A DNA stretch of 64,000 nt from Isoetes taiwanensis (Eukaryota; Streptophyta; Lycopodiopsida; Isoetales; Isoetaceae), in assembly GCA_021234155.1 (NCBI GenBank), contig JAJEKV010000169.1:605344-669343 (forward strand), read 5' to 3'. Under the pieces are notes generated by a model. That model worked only from the letters and a program-made list of their open reading frames with translations. It made no database searches and was not told where the DNA came from. Shown here piece after piece: positions 25,508 to 35,631 of this stretch (positions within the stretch are counted from its first letter, which is position 1; the number at the start of each line of letters is the position of its first letter). The translations under genes and the position numbers were made by a program.

Positions 25508-26609
25508 CTAAGGCTTCTCCTTGCAGATCCTCCTCGCCAGGTGGAGGTCCTTGGGCATCACAGTCACCCTCTTCGCATAGATTGCGCATAGGTTGCCCTC
25601 CTCGAAGAGTGGGACGAGCTCCGCCTCTACTGCCTTCTGCAGAGATCGGATCATTAGGTGTGTGACCCTATAGTTGGTCTGAAACTCTTGCATGATTTCC
25701 CGAAGGAGCCGCTCAAATGACGCCTTCCGGATGAGGAGATTAGTACACTGTTGAAAGTGCCTAATCTCTCTGAATACACAGGCGTGCCTGGAATTTGGCC
25801 CGTGGTGAACTTTCTTGGGTGGCTTCGCCGTGGGTGGCGGCGGCTTTGGGCGATTCTTGGGCCTCCCACCTCTAACATACTTTTGTACATTTTGTTTTGC
25901 GATTACCGATGGTATATCTCTTCCATCTGGGAGGTACTCTGTTGTATGCCTTCTTCGCCATTTGGAATTCGATTTTGCTTAAGCATGAATTCCCGTTCAC
26001 CCACCTTCTGTTTTACCTTAGGTGCCCTGGGCCACTTAGGGTAAGGTGGGCGGGCGTCGGGGTTAGATGATTCCCCGATGTCCTGCTCGGGCTCTTCCTC
26101 CTCTCTTCATTCTTGACCTCCTCCTCCTCCTCCTCGGTAGCCTCCCAGGTTCTTGGATATCACCGTACCCTTGGCGGATCCACGGTCCCTCTTGGACCTC
26201 TTCTCTCTTCTCCTGCCTTCTTATCCCTCTCCCTCTTCTTCCTCACGGGCTCGCTCCTTGACCCATTCGACCACTTTCTCCTTGCCATTCTTCTTCTTGG
26301 AGGTCTTGGGCTTCCTCCTCCTCCCTGCTCTTCTTTGCTACTCTTCTTCTTCTTCTTTGCTCCTCCCGCTATCGCCGTTTTGGTCGCCACCCTGTTGCTC
26401 CTCCTCCTCCGACGACGACCAGCTAAGATTGACGATTTCATCCATTTTTTGGGTCTCCACCGAGAAGCTGCTCTGTTCCCGCTCCTAGGAGGCGTGGAAG
26501 GTGTCGTCTGTTGAGCTAGATGACTCCTCCTGGTGCCTCCTGCTGTTGTCGCCAATGAAGGGGTGCGCCTGGGGCTATACTTCCTCGCTGTGCATTTGGT
26601 GCGTGCCAT
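25508..26609 (-). pseudogene. Histone H3-like gene with expanded tail, inside a retrotransposon
   Basis: Histone H3 forms the nucleosome core with H4. The start reads M-ARTKCTARK, matching the H3 tail except residue 5, so the Lys4 and Lys9 equivalents are kept. The last ~95 codons (25508-25792) are a full H3 fold: FREIRHFQ (alpha-N), [15 protein letters not shown] (alpha-1), [15 protein letters not shown] and [11 protein letters not shown] (alpha-2), [11 protein letters not shown] (alpha-3). Loop 1 has canonical H3 length, while EIRHFQ, TNLLI and ASF recall plant CENH3. Between tail and fold lie some 250 codons of Arg/Lys-rich and Glu-rich low-complexity sequence; normal H3 has about 136 residues in all. 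The reading frame changes near 26160 and 25900, with stops, so it is broken now. It lies between primer-binding site and RT. Identification is firm; any role for the element is inference. Confidence 0.9.
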
Positions 26610-27165
26610 GTCTTATGGTTAAGAAAACGGATTAAGTTAAGCTGAAGATCAAGAAGGAGAGGTTTAGGGAAAGATAGGGAGAAATGGGTGGTAAAATGGT
26701 ATTTAAAAAGGAAAGATGCTCTAAGGAATATTCTCCTACTATTAATAGCCCTATTAATTAGCTCCTCTCTATTAATTATCCCAATATACATACTTATTAA
26801 TGTATGGCTAACACTGTATTATACTTTAAAATTCGAATTTTCCTAATGGTTTGAAGTGTCAATTATAGATTTGCACCATTTTTCACTTTGGGTCTTGGAT
26901 TGGGATGATTCTTCACCCCCATTTTGGGTGAAATTTGATGCTCTTTCATAATTTCCACTTCAATTTTACTAGAATGTTATTTGGCTCATTTGTTTTCCTA
27001 CATCTAACAACTTGCTCTAACTTTACGACCCCACTACCTAGGAGAAAAAAATTTCAGCTATTTTCGAAGTTCAACGGTGGAATTTTCATCCCACACTCTA
27101 TTAGGCCGGTTAGACTACTTAGCTAGGGATATGGTCATTGCTAGTTCTTGGTCAACCAAGAACAT
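26610..27165 (-). other. Chromovirus leader, no gene seen
   Basis: About 550 bp between the primer-binding site and the histone-like ATG. It is AT-rich with no gag-like frame. Confidence 0.6.
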
Positions 27166-27177
27166 GGCTCGATACCA
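27166..27177 (-). promoter_or_regulatory. Primer-binding site, initiator-Met tRNA
   Basis: In sense the sequence is TGGTATCGAGCC, one nucleotide from the LTR end. This is the common plant PBS (TGGTATCAGAGC) with small changes. It fixes the element's orientation as minus. Confidence 0.8.
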
Positions 27178-27178
27178 T

Positions 27179-29157
27179 TGTGACACTCCCTACAAAATAT
27201 ACACGCGACCCGGATGTACACTCCATAAGAAATCCCCCATCTGGTCCTTCGACCGCACATGCCCTCCGTCTATCCCGCACTCCAGGGTATCCCTTGTGCG
27301 GAAAGGGGACATGAAGGTGTCTTGCGTGCCCTTCTCCTATGGGCTCCTATAACAGCGGAAGCATAAACAACGTCAGAACTAGCAATAACAATACATCGAA
27401 CTACCTCGAAGGGTAGCACATCCATACATCCATAGATACAATAGAGATAAACATATGCCGTAAAACATGAGAGCTCCTATCCAAGGCTCAGACTCATGGG
27501 GAGGTAGATTAACGGCTAGGCTATAAGATAGAGCAGACCGATTCATAACAATGGCGCAGGTGGCTATAGACAATGGCTAGAATTGACCACTCCATTCGCC
27601 TCTCCTGTGCATACTTTGCAGATGGGCTAAATCGGGCTCTGGTACGACTCTAGCCTTCCGGATACGCAGTCTCATGGTATCACCCATCGAGACTGCTCCG
27701 CATTGCATCTCCCCAGTCTGTCGAGGCAGGAAGGGTTCCATCTCCCCTTTCCAGGGTCTAGAGGTTCCATGCAGATGACACACGATTCTTCCCCGACTTA
27801 ACCCTCCAAAACAAGAGCCAGGTCGTCACCTGCAGCTCTTGAGAGGCAGGGCGACACCATTGCCCCAGGAGGTGTTGGACCCATGCCCAACCCCCTCGAA
27901 GTGATCGGCCATAAGCCTAGACTACTATGGGGTCCCCAGTAGCCGCGCTCAGCAGGGACCCTCCCTCCGTCTCGCCTCTAGCCCGGTTATATAGCACTGA
28001 GTCATATCATAGTCCCCGTAGCCCGGTGGGTTCCTATGCACAGGCCGCATAATAATAGGAACTAAAGGGGCTAAACTAGGAGCATCACTAAGTAATGACT
28101 ACTAGGTCTCTACCCCCCTTCCTAATACAAGAGGAGCAACCATGATCAACCAACATCACATATCCACATAACATGATAATAATGAGAAGAACATCGAAAT
28201 ATCTAAACCTAATCATATACATCTAACTTGTAGTTAGGGTTCATTGATTAGGGTTCAAGAACGATACTGAGGTGTCTAGGATGGCTCTACTAGAGACACG
28301 AAATGCTAACTCATCTGGAGTTCTAGCTTCCAGATGATCTACAAGAACTCTAATCCAAATACCTGCTCCTGAGGAACTCCCTCCTACTCCGGCGTCTCCA
28401 TGGTCTTCGAGGTGGTCGAAGTAGCTCTCACTCCAAAGACGCGCACACGCGCTAAGCGCTGCTGTGCTAGGCCGAAATGGAGTTTCGAGCGCAAAGAAGG
28501 TTCACAGACTGTTGGAGCCAGAAAAGAGGCCTAGGGTTAGGGTTGGAAAATGGTCTTAACCTAAGGTTGGCTAAGTTATATGAATAACTTAGTCATGCAC
28601 CCTATGCCACTAATCTATGGTATATAAGGCTATGAAGGTAGACTTGTATAGTGACGGACCTGTAAATATACGTATTTATGGCGTATATTTCCCTGGAACG
28701 TCATATACATCATGTGAAGTTCAGGAACTAGAATCCACATCTACAGAGTTTCAAACTGCACAACAGGTTCTGTCTACATCTTCTCCAATAGAGCTTTCTC
28801 ATAAAGATGCTTTTGGTGAAGAAGATGAAGACGTAGATGAAGATATAGATATAGATCCGATTATGCAAGAGGACATAGAGGAAGAGCAAAATGTAGCAGC
28901 ACATGATGTACCCTTCCAAGAGGAAGGGTTACACTCCCCGGCAAAAATGGAAGAAGCCATGCCAAAGATTGGAGACCAAGAGGAAGGGTTACACTCCCCT
29001 GCAAGAAAGGAAGAAGTTATGCCGAAGTCTAGAGACCAGGATATAGAAGATCATAATAGAGACCAGGATATAGAATATAATGGTGGAGAGGAATATGAGG
29101 TAGAGTTACAAGAGGAAGGGTTGCAGTCCCCAATGCTTGCAGACAAGGAAGTTAACA
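27179..29157 (-). repeat. Chromovirus 5' LTR (right)
   Basis: It begins TGTGACACTCCC and ends GTTAACA on the plus strand. It matches the left LTR and contains most of an open frame on the antisense strand (28617 onward). Confidence 0.8.
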
Positions 29158-29312
29158 AAAATCCAGGTAAAAATCTTTTCCATGTTCATAAGAGAAATGC
29201 ATTATGTTTTAGAGCTTACAGTTCTACAAGTGATTCTGAGGTTAAAAAGATGTTAGATGAGATCCAACTTGACGAATATGGTTCAAATTTGAACCTTGAT
29301 TTAGGTGAATAG
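28617..29312 (+). CDS. Acidic ORF in LTR, antisense to the element
   Basis: A 231-codon open frame on the strand opposite to the retrotransposon genes. It contains an Asp/Glu-rich run (FGEEDEDVDEDIDIDPIMQE) and two or three copies of an EEGLHSP repeat. The equivalent in the left LTR (22380-22920) is broken by indels. The frame runs past the LTR end for about 50 codons (KNLFHVHKRNALCF) and ends only because the LINE tail at 29313 supplies TAG. It resembles no family I know; the acidic stretch could be the linker of a pol protein or an antisense ORF as known in some plant gypsy elements. Confidence 0.4.
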   Translation: MVYKAMKVDLYSDGPVNIRIYGVYFPGTSYTSCEVQELESTSTEFQTAQQVLSTSSPIELSHKDAFGEEDEDVDEDIDIDPIMQEDIEEEQNVAAHDVPFQEEGLHSPAKMEEAMPKIGDQEEGLHSPARKEEVMPKSRDQDIEDHNRDQDIEYNGGEEYEVELQEEGLQSPMLADKEVNKNPGKNLFHVHKRNALCFRAYSSTSDSEVKKMLDEIQLDEYGSNLNLDLGE

Positions 29313-29356
29313 AATAGAATAGAATAGAATAGAATAGATTTTTTAGCGTCCACGGA

Positions 29357-29368
29357 GACCAATTGGCC
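29357..29368 (-). other. LINE 3'-UTR hairpin with G-U pair
   Basis: In sense GGCC-AATT-GGTC, extendable by an A-U pair. It matches the hairpin of copy 1 but one stem base differs (A to G), giving a G-U pair and keeping the stem. Confidence 0.6.
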
Positions 29369-29593
29369 TATGGGACCCAAACAAAAAGAGAGCGACAAAA
29401 GCGACATCGACAGGATTAAAAAACCCCCCGCCCCGAAGGGTTTTCGAGGGAAAAACCTTAGCAGTAATAAGTATGCTGGCACGCTGTACAATTGTATAAG
29501 ACATTTCAATACCATCCCGGAGGACACAACTGAGTCCGTGCATCCATAACCTCCTGGAGGTATGACCAGAAACAAACCCACCGACGCCAGTAG

Positions 29594-32500
29594 TCAATAA
29601 CCGATGCAACGGCGGGCCGCACTAGTAATCGAGCATATCGCTTCCGATATGGGCAAATGTTTGGCGTATCCGAGGGCATGACATTCATCCTCAATGGCTC
29701 TGGTGGCAACACCGGTAAAGCCTTTGCTCGCGTGCTTCTCGAGCTCAACGCCCCGTTTCAATGCGCGAGGCGATGTGCACCCGCGCGAATGCAAGCTATA
29801 AGTCCGCGCTTCTTCATGGGCAACCGGGTGTACAAGTATTGGTGTGGGCCTCTCGTGAGCCTAGGGGATTGACTTGTCACGATAGTGTGCCGCCTTAATG
29901 TGTGTCGAGCATCCGCATCCCGTGAGCTTCATGGCGAAAGTAGCATCTAGGTACGCCTTAAGTGCCTTGTGATCTTTCTTTGTCCTTACACGCACGCACT
30001 GCTTGCCTGCTGTACCCCGGGCCTCGGTGAGAACCACCGATCTTGTTTGTCCTTCCAAAGAAGATTTCGAGGCGTTAGGGGACCCATCGCTATGGCGAAA
30101 AGCAAGGTTGGGCAAACTTGTATCATCCATAGCAACCACCTTCCGAAGTAAACGATATGGCGCTCCAATGCAGCCCGTTGAAGGGGTAGAAAGCCCGCCT
30201 CCCGAGTAGGATCTGGTATGGAACTGTGGACTTCACCCCAAGGGCTCGTGCCAAGAAGGCCTTCTCGCACCTGCCGAGATCATTCCAAGTATTGAGGGAT
30301 ATCACCGGACCCCACACTTCTGCCCATACAAAAGGACCTGCGACCAAGGCCCAAACAAGTGTGTGATCGGTGGCCCTGTGCATATAACTCTGCCTTGTGG
30401 CTATTGTTCTCGCATGGCATATAGTGCTTTCCAACTCGGCGGACCCGCAAACCTAATGGCAAAGATCCCAATGGGTGGTAGTTGAGAACTCGATCCCCAA
30501 GTACTTGTAGGTCTGAGCCACCTCTACATCTTGTCCCCTGGTAAGTGAATGAGGGAAGCCCCCTCGGCCGATTTGAGATGATGAAACTAGCAAAGACCCT
30601 AGTTTTGACCAAGTTAACTCGCATGCCGTGGAATTGGCAAAAGTGTCAAGAGCATCCGTGTGACGCTTGCATGTCCTCCGGAGTATAGGCCGAGGTTGAC
30701 ATCGCCGCGATATATGAGTTGCCGATTGTGTGATGCATGAGATGGGCGCCTGCACCTCCATGCTCAGAGAGCCAATCTTCCAGTTGGTCAATGTATAGGC
30801 CAAAGAGTGTGGGGGAGAGGGGGCAACCCTGACGCTCCAATACTACTGATTACCGGCTGTCCTGACGACGTGATACGACCTGAGCATGCCTCGTATAGCC
30901 TATATATTGCATTCTGCAAGTCAAGGGGGGTTCCCAGCTGTCGCAGTCTATCCCATAGCCTGTCGTGGGGCACTGTGTCAAAAGCTTTTGCAAAATCCAC
31001 GAAACAACAGTACAGGTTTTGCCGGCGATTCCTGCTATCCTCAATCAATGTGCGCAGAGTGAAGATATGATCAATGGTGGAATGCCTGGGCCAGAAACCT
31101 ATCTGTGTAAGAGCTCGCACATCTGTCTCCTCTGCCCATATTGTCAGCCGCTGCTCAAGGATGCCAGCCAACAATTTTGCAAAGAGAGAGCTGACCATAA
31201 TATATAGTACGGTAGTTGACTGGGCATTGAGAGTCGTCTGCCTTGTATATGGGCACAACTCTACTAGTGGTCCACTGCGGAGGGAAGCCTTCTTGCAATG
31301 CTTTATTGAACTATGCCGTGAGGATAGGCACCAGTGGAGGCCCAACCCATTTCAGAAGTTCCGCCTGCATGCCATCTAAATCTGTTGCCTTCCCATTAGC
31401 TAGACGTTGTAGGCCCATGATGACATCCTGTTGCTGATGCTCTGCGAGGTATCTGGCTTTCTTGTTCTTGAGAAAGGAGCGGTATTGACTGATGGCCTGT
31501 GGGCGGGAGGTGGGATCAGTGACTTGCCGGAGTGTGCGTTTGAGCTCCCGACACTCATCATCGAACCATCTGTTGCGGGGGAAGGTGGTAGTGCCCGAGG
31601 TTCGCTGTGAGCGGCCTCTCCCAAAGCATCTCTCAGCAGCTGTCAGAAGCAACGGAGTCAGTTGAGCAGATTGCTCTTGAAGTGTGGGGAGTTGCAGCAG
31701 TCCTGCCAGATCATGCTCAAGCAGTTGGGCATAGGTCCCTGCACGGTCGTAGTCCAGGCGCAGCTGGGGCACCTGATGTGTTGAGGCAGCAGATGCACGG
31801 GGAGCCTGCCAATGGAGATGCATGAACAGGGGCTGGTGGTCCGAGTCCACTTCCTCGTCCCGAGTGCCTGTTCCAATGGAAAAATGGGTAACCAGATGCA
31901 GATCATGTTCCTCAACCAGCAGAGAATCCACCACACTGAAGCCAACCCCTTGGTTCTCCTATCTACAAGTGTAGCAACTGGAAGATGGCCATTGTGCCAA
32001 CCCATTACAAATGACCATGTCAAAGATACTACCCGAGCAACAACAACTGCCTGCCATAACGCGAAATATGGCTGTCGTTTGATATCCTTGACCAAGCCAC
32101 CTCTGGGAGGTTCAACTGCAAGACGTCCTCTGCCAGGGGCTCAAATTTTGGAACATGCTCGGCTCCTATGCGTGCATTGAAGTCGCCAAGCAACATAACC
32201 TTGTCCAACTGTTTGTGCTGCTGTATGTCATCTAGATCGACATAGGGCTCCAATCTATCCACATCCGAATGAGTGTTATAAAAGTTGCTACCGGCATGTG
32301 GAAAGTAGCATGCTGCTATGAAGAGAATGATGCCACTGTCATGCTGCACGCGCACCCACAAGTAGCGATTGTACATGTCTGTTTTGTGCAACGAGACTGG
32401 GTGTCTCAAGGTTGCACGATAGTAGCAGGCAACCCCGCCATGCCCTCGCTTGCCTGTGCACTCATTGAACACCGAGAAATGCAGATAGCCTGGGAGGTTC

Positions 32501-32616
32501 AGCAGTCTGTGCCCTACATGTTCCCATGTTTCCATGAGAAATGCAGATAGCCTGGGAGGTTCGGCAGTCTGTGCCCTGCATAATATATCACTTCGAACAC
32601 ATGTTCGATGTTTCAA
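29594..32616 (-). pseudogene. LINE ORF2, family A copy 2 (endonuclease and RT)
   Basis: Endonuclease part (32029-32616): GHGGVACYYRA, AACYFPHAGSNFYNTH and the catalytic-region LLGDFNARIG, then DSDHQPL in the next piece. Linker and fingers (31311-31934): NRWFDDECRELKRTLR and LQRLANGKATDLDGMQAELL. RT: VSSLFAKLLAGILEQRL, TIDHIFTLRTLIEDS, FVDFAKAFDTVPHDRLW, CPLSPTLFGLYIDQLEDW. After further frame changes come YKYLGIEF and the C-terminal IEDECHAL zinc region near 29670. At least six frameshifts break it, several by single bases. The endonuclease N-terminus and ORF1 are missing. Confidence 0.92.
32470..32581. repeat. Tandem duplication at the LINE 5' end
   Basis: GAGAAATGCAGATAGCCTGG with its neighbours occurs at about 32474 and again at about 32535, nearly identical. 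It lies exactly at the truncated LINE end, so it probably arose on insertion. Confidence 0.85.
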
Positions 32617-32863
32617 CTAATTATTTTTTGCATTCGTAGGAATATGATGATGGTTGAATCAAGGATCCAGAGCCTCTTTTATAAATGTCTAGAACCTCTT
32701 TATGTCCAATATATGTTGTAGATTTCTTGTCGTTGGAAAGACAAGAATGACATGATTTTAGCATTATATATTTTGATTATCTCAATCAATCATAAATGCT
32801 CTTTTCATACCATTGCTTCTTGTATGATGAACTAATTGAATAACTGTCAATTTGATAATAGAT

Positions 32864-33712
32864 ATGGAAGTTGTACAAGCAACACCAATATTTCAACAAG
32901 GCTCGAGGAAACTTATTATTCTTGATATGAATGGGGTTTTATTAAAATGTGTCTAAAGTTTGCAGAGGTTGCAATTTGGACAACAATATATGAGACAGGT
33001 TATCAACTTGCTTGGAAAATGATTGTGCCTAATGATAAGGTCTTCAAATTCTTATTGTCAAAGAAAATGCACAAATTTAGGTTATGACGAGCTTTTTCAT
33101 GAGAGGCCATTTTTTATCAAAGATCTCAAGAAGGTATAGAGACAATATCTAAAGTATAATATGCATAACACTATCATGGTTGATGATGATTACAGAAAAT
33201 CGTTTCAAAATCCAAAATATGTTGTCTTGCATCCTTTCCAATATATGGGGAATAAGGAAGATAACTTTCTAATGGGAGCTTTATTGCCTTATTTACGAGA
33301 AGCATGTCAATATGAAAGCACACAAGAATTTCTACGATGTAATTTCAAAAAAGAGTTTTTTCATGAAAGATGGGGAGAAGATTCCGACAATGTACGCAAA
33401 TATTTATATTATGCTCAAGAGTATTGGGCGTCTAGAGAAAATGCTGGGTCAGCTCGTGGATCCGAAACAAAGACTAATTTCACGTATAATGATTGTACTG
33501 ATAGTAAAGGAAGTAATTATCGTGATATTAGGCAATATGATAAGCCTAGAGCTTCTCATGTTAAAAGGCATACAACTATCAACAGCCAAGTTAGAATGTC
33601 TAATGCTGCGACAATGTTATTGGCCTTAAATTCAGGATATCAAGGTAGACACATCAATGCAAGCTTAGCAAGACAATATTTGGGATCTGGATTGGGAAAA
33701 AAACATGGTTAA
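32864..33712 (+). pseudogene. FCP1-like HAD phosphatase gene remnant
   Basis: FCP1/SCP-type phosphatases act on the RNA polymerase II CTD. The remnant starts at an ATG and reaches SRKLIILDMNGVLL, the HAD motif I block (Asp-x-Asn-Gly-x-Leu as in plant FCP1-like proteins), then a stop. It continues KFAEVAIWTTIYE, VFKFLLSKKMHK, DELFHERPFFIKDLKKV, another TAG at about 33138, then NTIMVDDDYRKSFQNPKYVV (motif III region). The last frame (33161-33712) extends beyond the domain with a polar tail ending LARQYLGSGLGKKHG. Two stops and a frame change make it a pseudogene unless introns remove them. Retrocopy or decayed gene not decided. Confidence 0.7.
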
Positions 33713-34160
33713 TAGTTTGGATAATATCTAACCATCTCTATTGTACAAGTTGTTTCCTAAAATATAATCTAACCATCTCTATTGTACAAGTTTCTCCTAA
33801 GTGTATAATTTTAAAAGAAAAACTTGATCATTACACCTGTTTATATGTTTATTATAATATAAATTTCCAATTCAATAAGAAAAAGAAATATATCCTGAAT
33901 GTATAATCTTAAAAGCAATTTGATCAATTTAAATTCTATGTATACGTTAATTATAACATAATGTCCAATTCAATAAGAAAAAGATATTTATTTGTCGTAA
34001 TCTAAATTTCTATGTTTCATATAAGGTGGATAACATAAGACCTATAGAGCAATATTTTCAATTCAATAACAAAAAATAAACAAGGTGCTGCGCACGGAGG
34101 GTTGCCCTCCGTGACCCGAGAGTGAAATGGCTTAAATCACACTTCAAAGTCATGTTTTCG
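33713..34160. other. AT-rich stretch with a small tandem duplication
   Basis: AACCATCTCTATTGTACAAG occurs twice between 33730 and 33792, and AATTCAATAAGAAAAAGA recurs near 33870 and 33970. No gene is seen. Confidence 0.6.
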
Positions 34161-34240
34161 AGCATATACTGACATATATTTGGAATATGCCACAAACCCA
34201 CATGGATGAGGGTTTTCCCCTTAGGGGCAACCCAAAAAAC
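34161..34240. repeat. Dispersed repeat P, copy 1
   Basis: Contains GAATATGCCACAAACCCACA and then GGGGCAACCCAAAAA. It matches 35541-35631 and 39946-40036. The end carries a CCCCTTAGGGGCAA palindrome. Confidence 0.75.
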
Positions 34241-34892
34241 TGGACTCAAACATATCAGTGGAATGCTATTTCCATGCCCAATTCATAATTCATAAGGCAA
34301 GGCATTCAAATACGCTAATAACTCACAAATTGAATGTTGCAAAGAGGAAAAAGAAACACAATCCATTGATTCCATAACATATCGAAAGACGAGAAGCAAG
34401 AATGATGATTTCGTTGGTCTTTTAGTTTTCTTTATCGGGGCTCAACACATGCACGCACTATAGCCCGGTTCTCCAAGATTGAAGGAATTCGAATTTTTAT
34501 TGCTATTTTTGTTTTCTAAATTTGAAATTGCCTCCAAGATTTCCAACCACCTTTATTGATTTTAGTACTAAATTGGGGGACAAAAGGGACATCGAAAATG
34601 AGACACCCCAGTGTGCAGACATTTGTTTGGTTCTAAAACTACAAGGTTGAATCCATTATTAGTGTTCGACATTTTATGGTAGAGTATATCTCTCAGTTTT
34701 GAATGGCGTGGAAGACGATCTTGAATATGTGGGATTTGAACCCACATTATGCCCAAAATCTAAGCATACCAAAGTGTAATTATAATGGCTAAGAGATAGC
34801 CATGAAGCAACCACCATCCATGAGTATTCATGTTCAAGATCTGAGAAAACTTCCTTATTCATTGCCTTCTACAGCAATGTGATCTTTGATGA

Positions 34893-35450
34893 GCCAACAT
34901 GTTACAAGGAAGCCATGAACAGTTCCAGGAAAAATGAATGGAGCAAAGCCATGCAAGCAGAAAATAGTCCCCTGCTAAAATATGATACATGGGACAGTGC
35001 AAGCTCCCTCCAAGCAGAAAGCTAGTACCCTGCAAGTGAGTTTGTAAAGTAAAGTACAATGAAGAAGTAAAGATCGACGTGTTCAAAGCTCGACTTGTTG
35101 CCAAGGGATACTCATAAGTGCCAGGTATTGACTTTCATGAAACATTTTCCCCCTGTTGCAAAGCTAAGTTGAGTTAAGTTCATTATTGCATAGTAGCTGA
35201 ACATGGTCTTGGTATCAAGCAGATGGATGTCAAGATTGCTTTTCTTAATTTAAAATTAGAAGAGGAAGTGTACATGAGGCAGGCACCTAGTTTCATCTCA
35301 ATAGGGCAAGAGCAGCTTGTTTACAAACTTCAGAAAGCCATTTAAGGCTTAAAACAGTCTTCTTGTCAATGGTACAAAACCATCCATATATTTCTCTTAA
35401 AAAAAAGATTCACAAGGAGCCAATCAGATTGGAATATGTCTAAGTCTTCT
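34893..35450 (+). pseudogene. Ty1/copia RT fragment, decayed
   Basis: Read with frame changes it gives NEWSKAMQAE, VFKARLVAKGYS, GIDFHETFSP, GIKQMDVKIAFLNLKLEEEV, YMRQAPSF, LVYKLQKAI and LKQSSCQWY. These are the ordered copia RT blocks up to just before the YVDD motif. Stops replace the residues after KGYS and KAI. It ends near 35450 without RNase H or LTR. Not related closely to the fragment at 7926. Confidence 0.85.
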
Positions 35451-35540
35451 CTCAATTTGTAATATTGGTCGAACAACCAAATATATAAAATGAACTATTC
35501 TGTTCATATTTGCTAAAGATTTATAAAGCCACAGTGTACC

Positions 35541-35631
35541 CAGCATATGCTAGGCATATGCCGGCATATACCTGGATATGCCCACAAACCCACATAAACG
35601 AGGGTTTGCCCCCCTAGGGGCAACCCAAAAA
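35541..35631. repeat. Dispersed repeat P, copy 2
   Basis: GGCATATACCTGGATATGCC, AAACCCACATAAACGAGGG and a GCCCCCCTAGGGGC palindrome, as in copies 1 and 3. Confidence 0.8.

Larger units (their letters stand above)
20829..29157 (-). mobile_element. Ty3/gypsy chromovirus carrying a histone H3-like gene
   Basis: Two long direct repeats (20829-22906 and 27179-29157) flank a 4.3-kb interior read on the minus strand. In sense order it holds a primer-binding site, a histone H3-like ORF, RT, RNase H, integrase and a chromodomain-like end. No CCHC knuckle or protease motif is seen, so gag-protease appears replaced by the histone gene. LTR copies differ at many positions, so the insertion is not recent. 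No clear 5-bp target duplication was found. Confidence 0.88.
29313..32582 (-). mobile_element. LINE family A copy 2, 5'-truncated
   Basis: Sense runs leftward, ending in an (AATAG)n tail (plus strand) at 29308-29337. The 3' UTR matches copy 1. The 5' end is lost inside the endonuclease near 32582. The region is visibly more GC-rich than its flanks. Confidence 0.9.

Noticed and set aside
26160-26609. Gag protein that merely mimics the H3 tail
   Set aside because: The full H3 fold at 25508-25792 downstream shows a captured H3 gene; no gag features (CCHC knuckle, capsid helices) were found.
29657-31437. Plus-strand ORFs over the GC-rich LINE
   Set aside because: They are antisense shadows of LINE ORF2.
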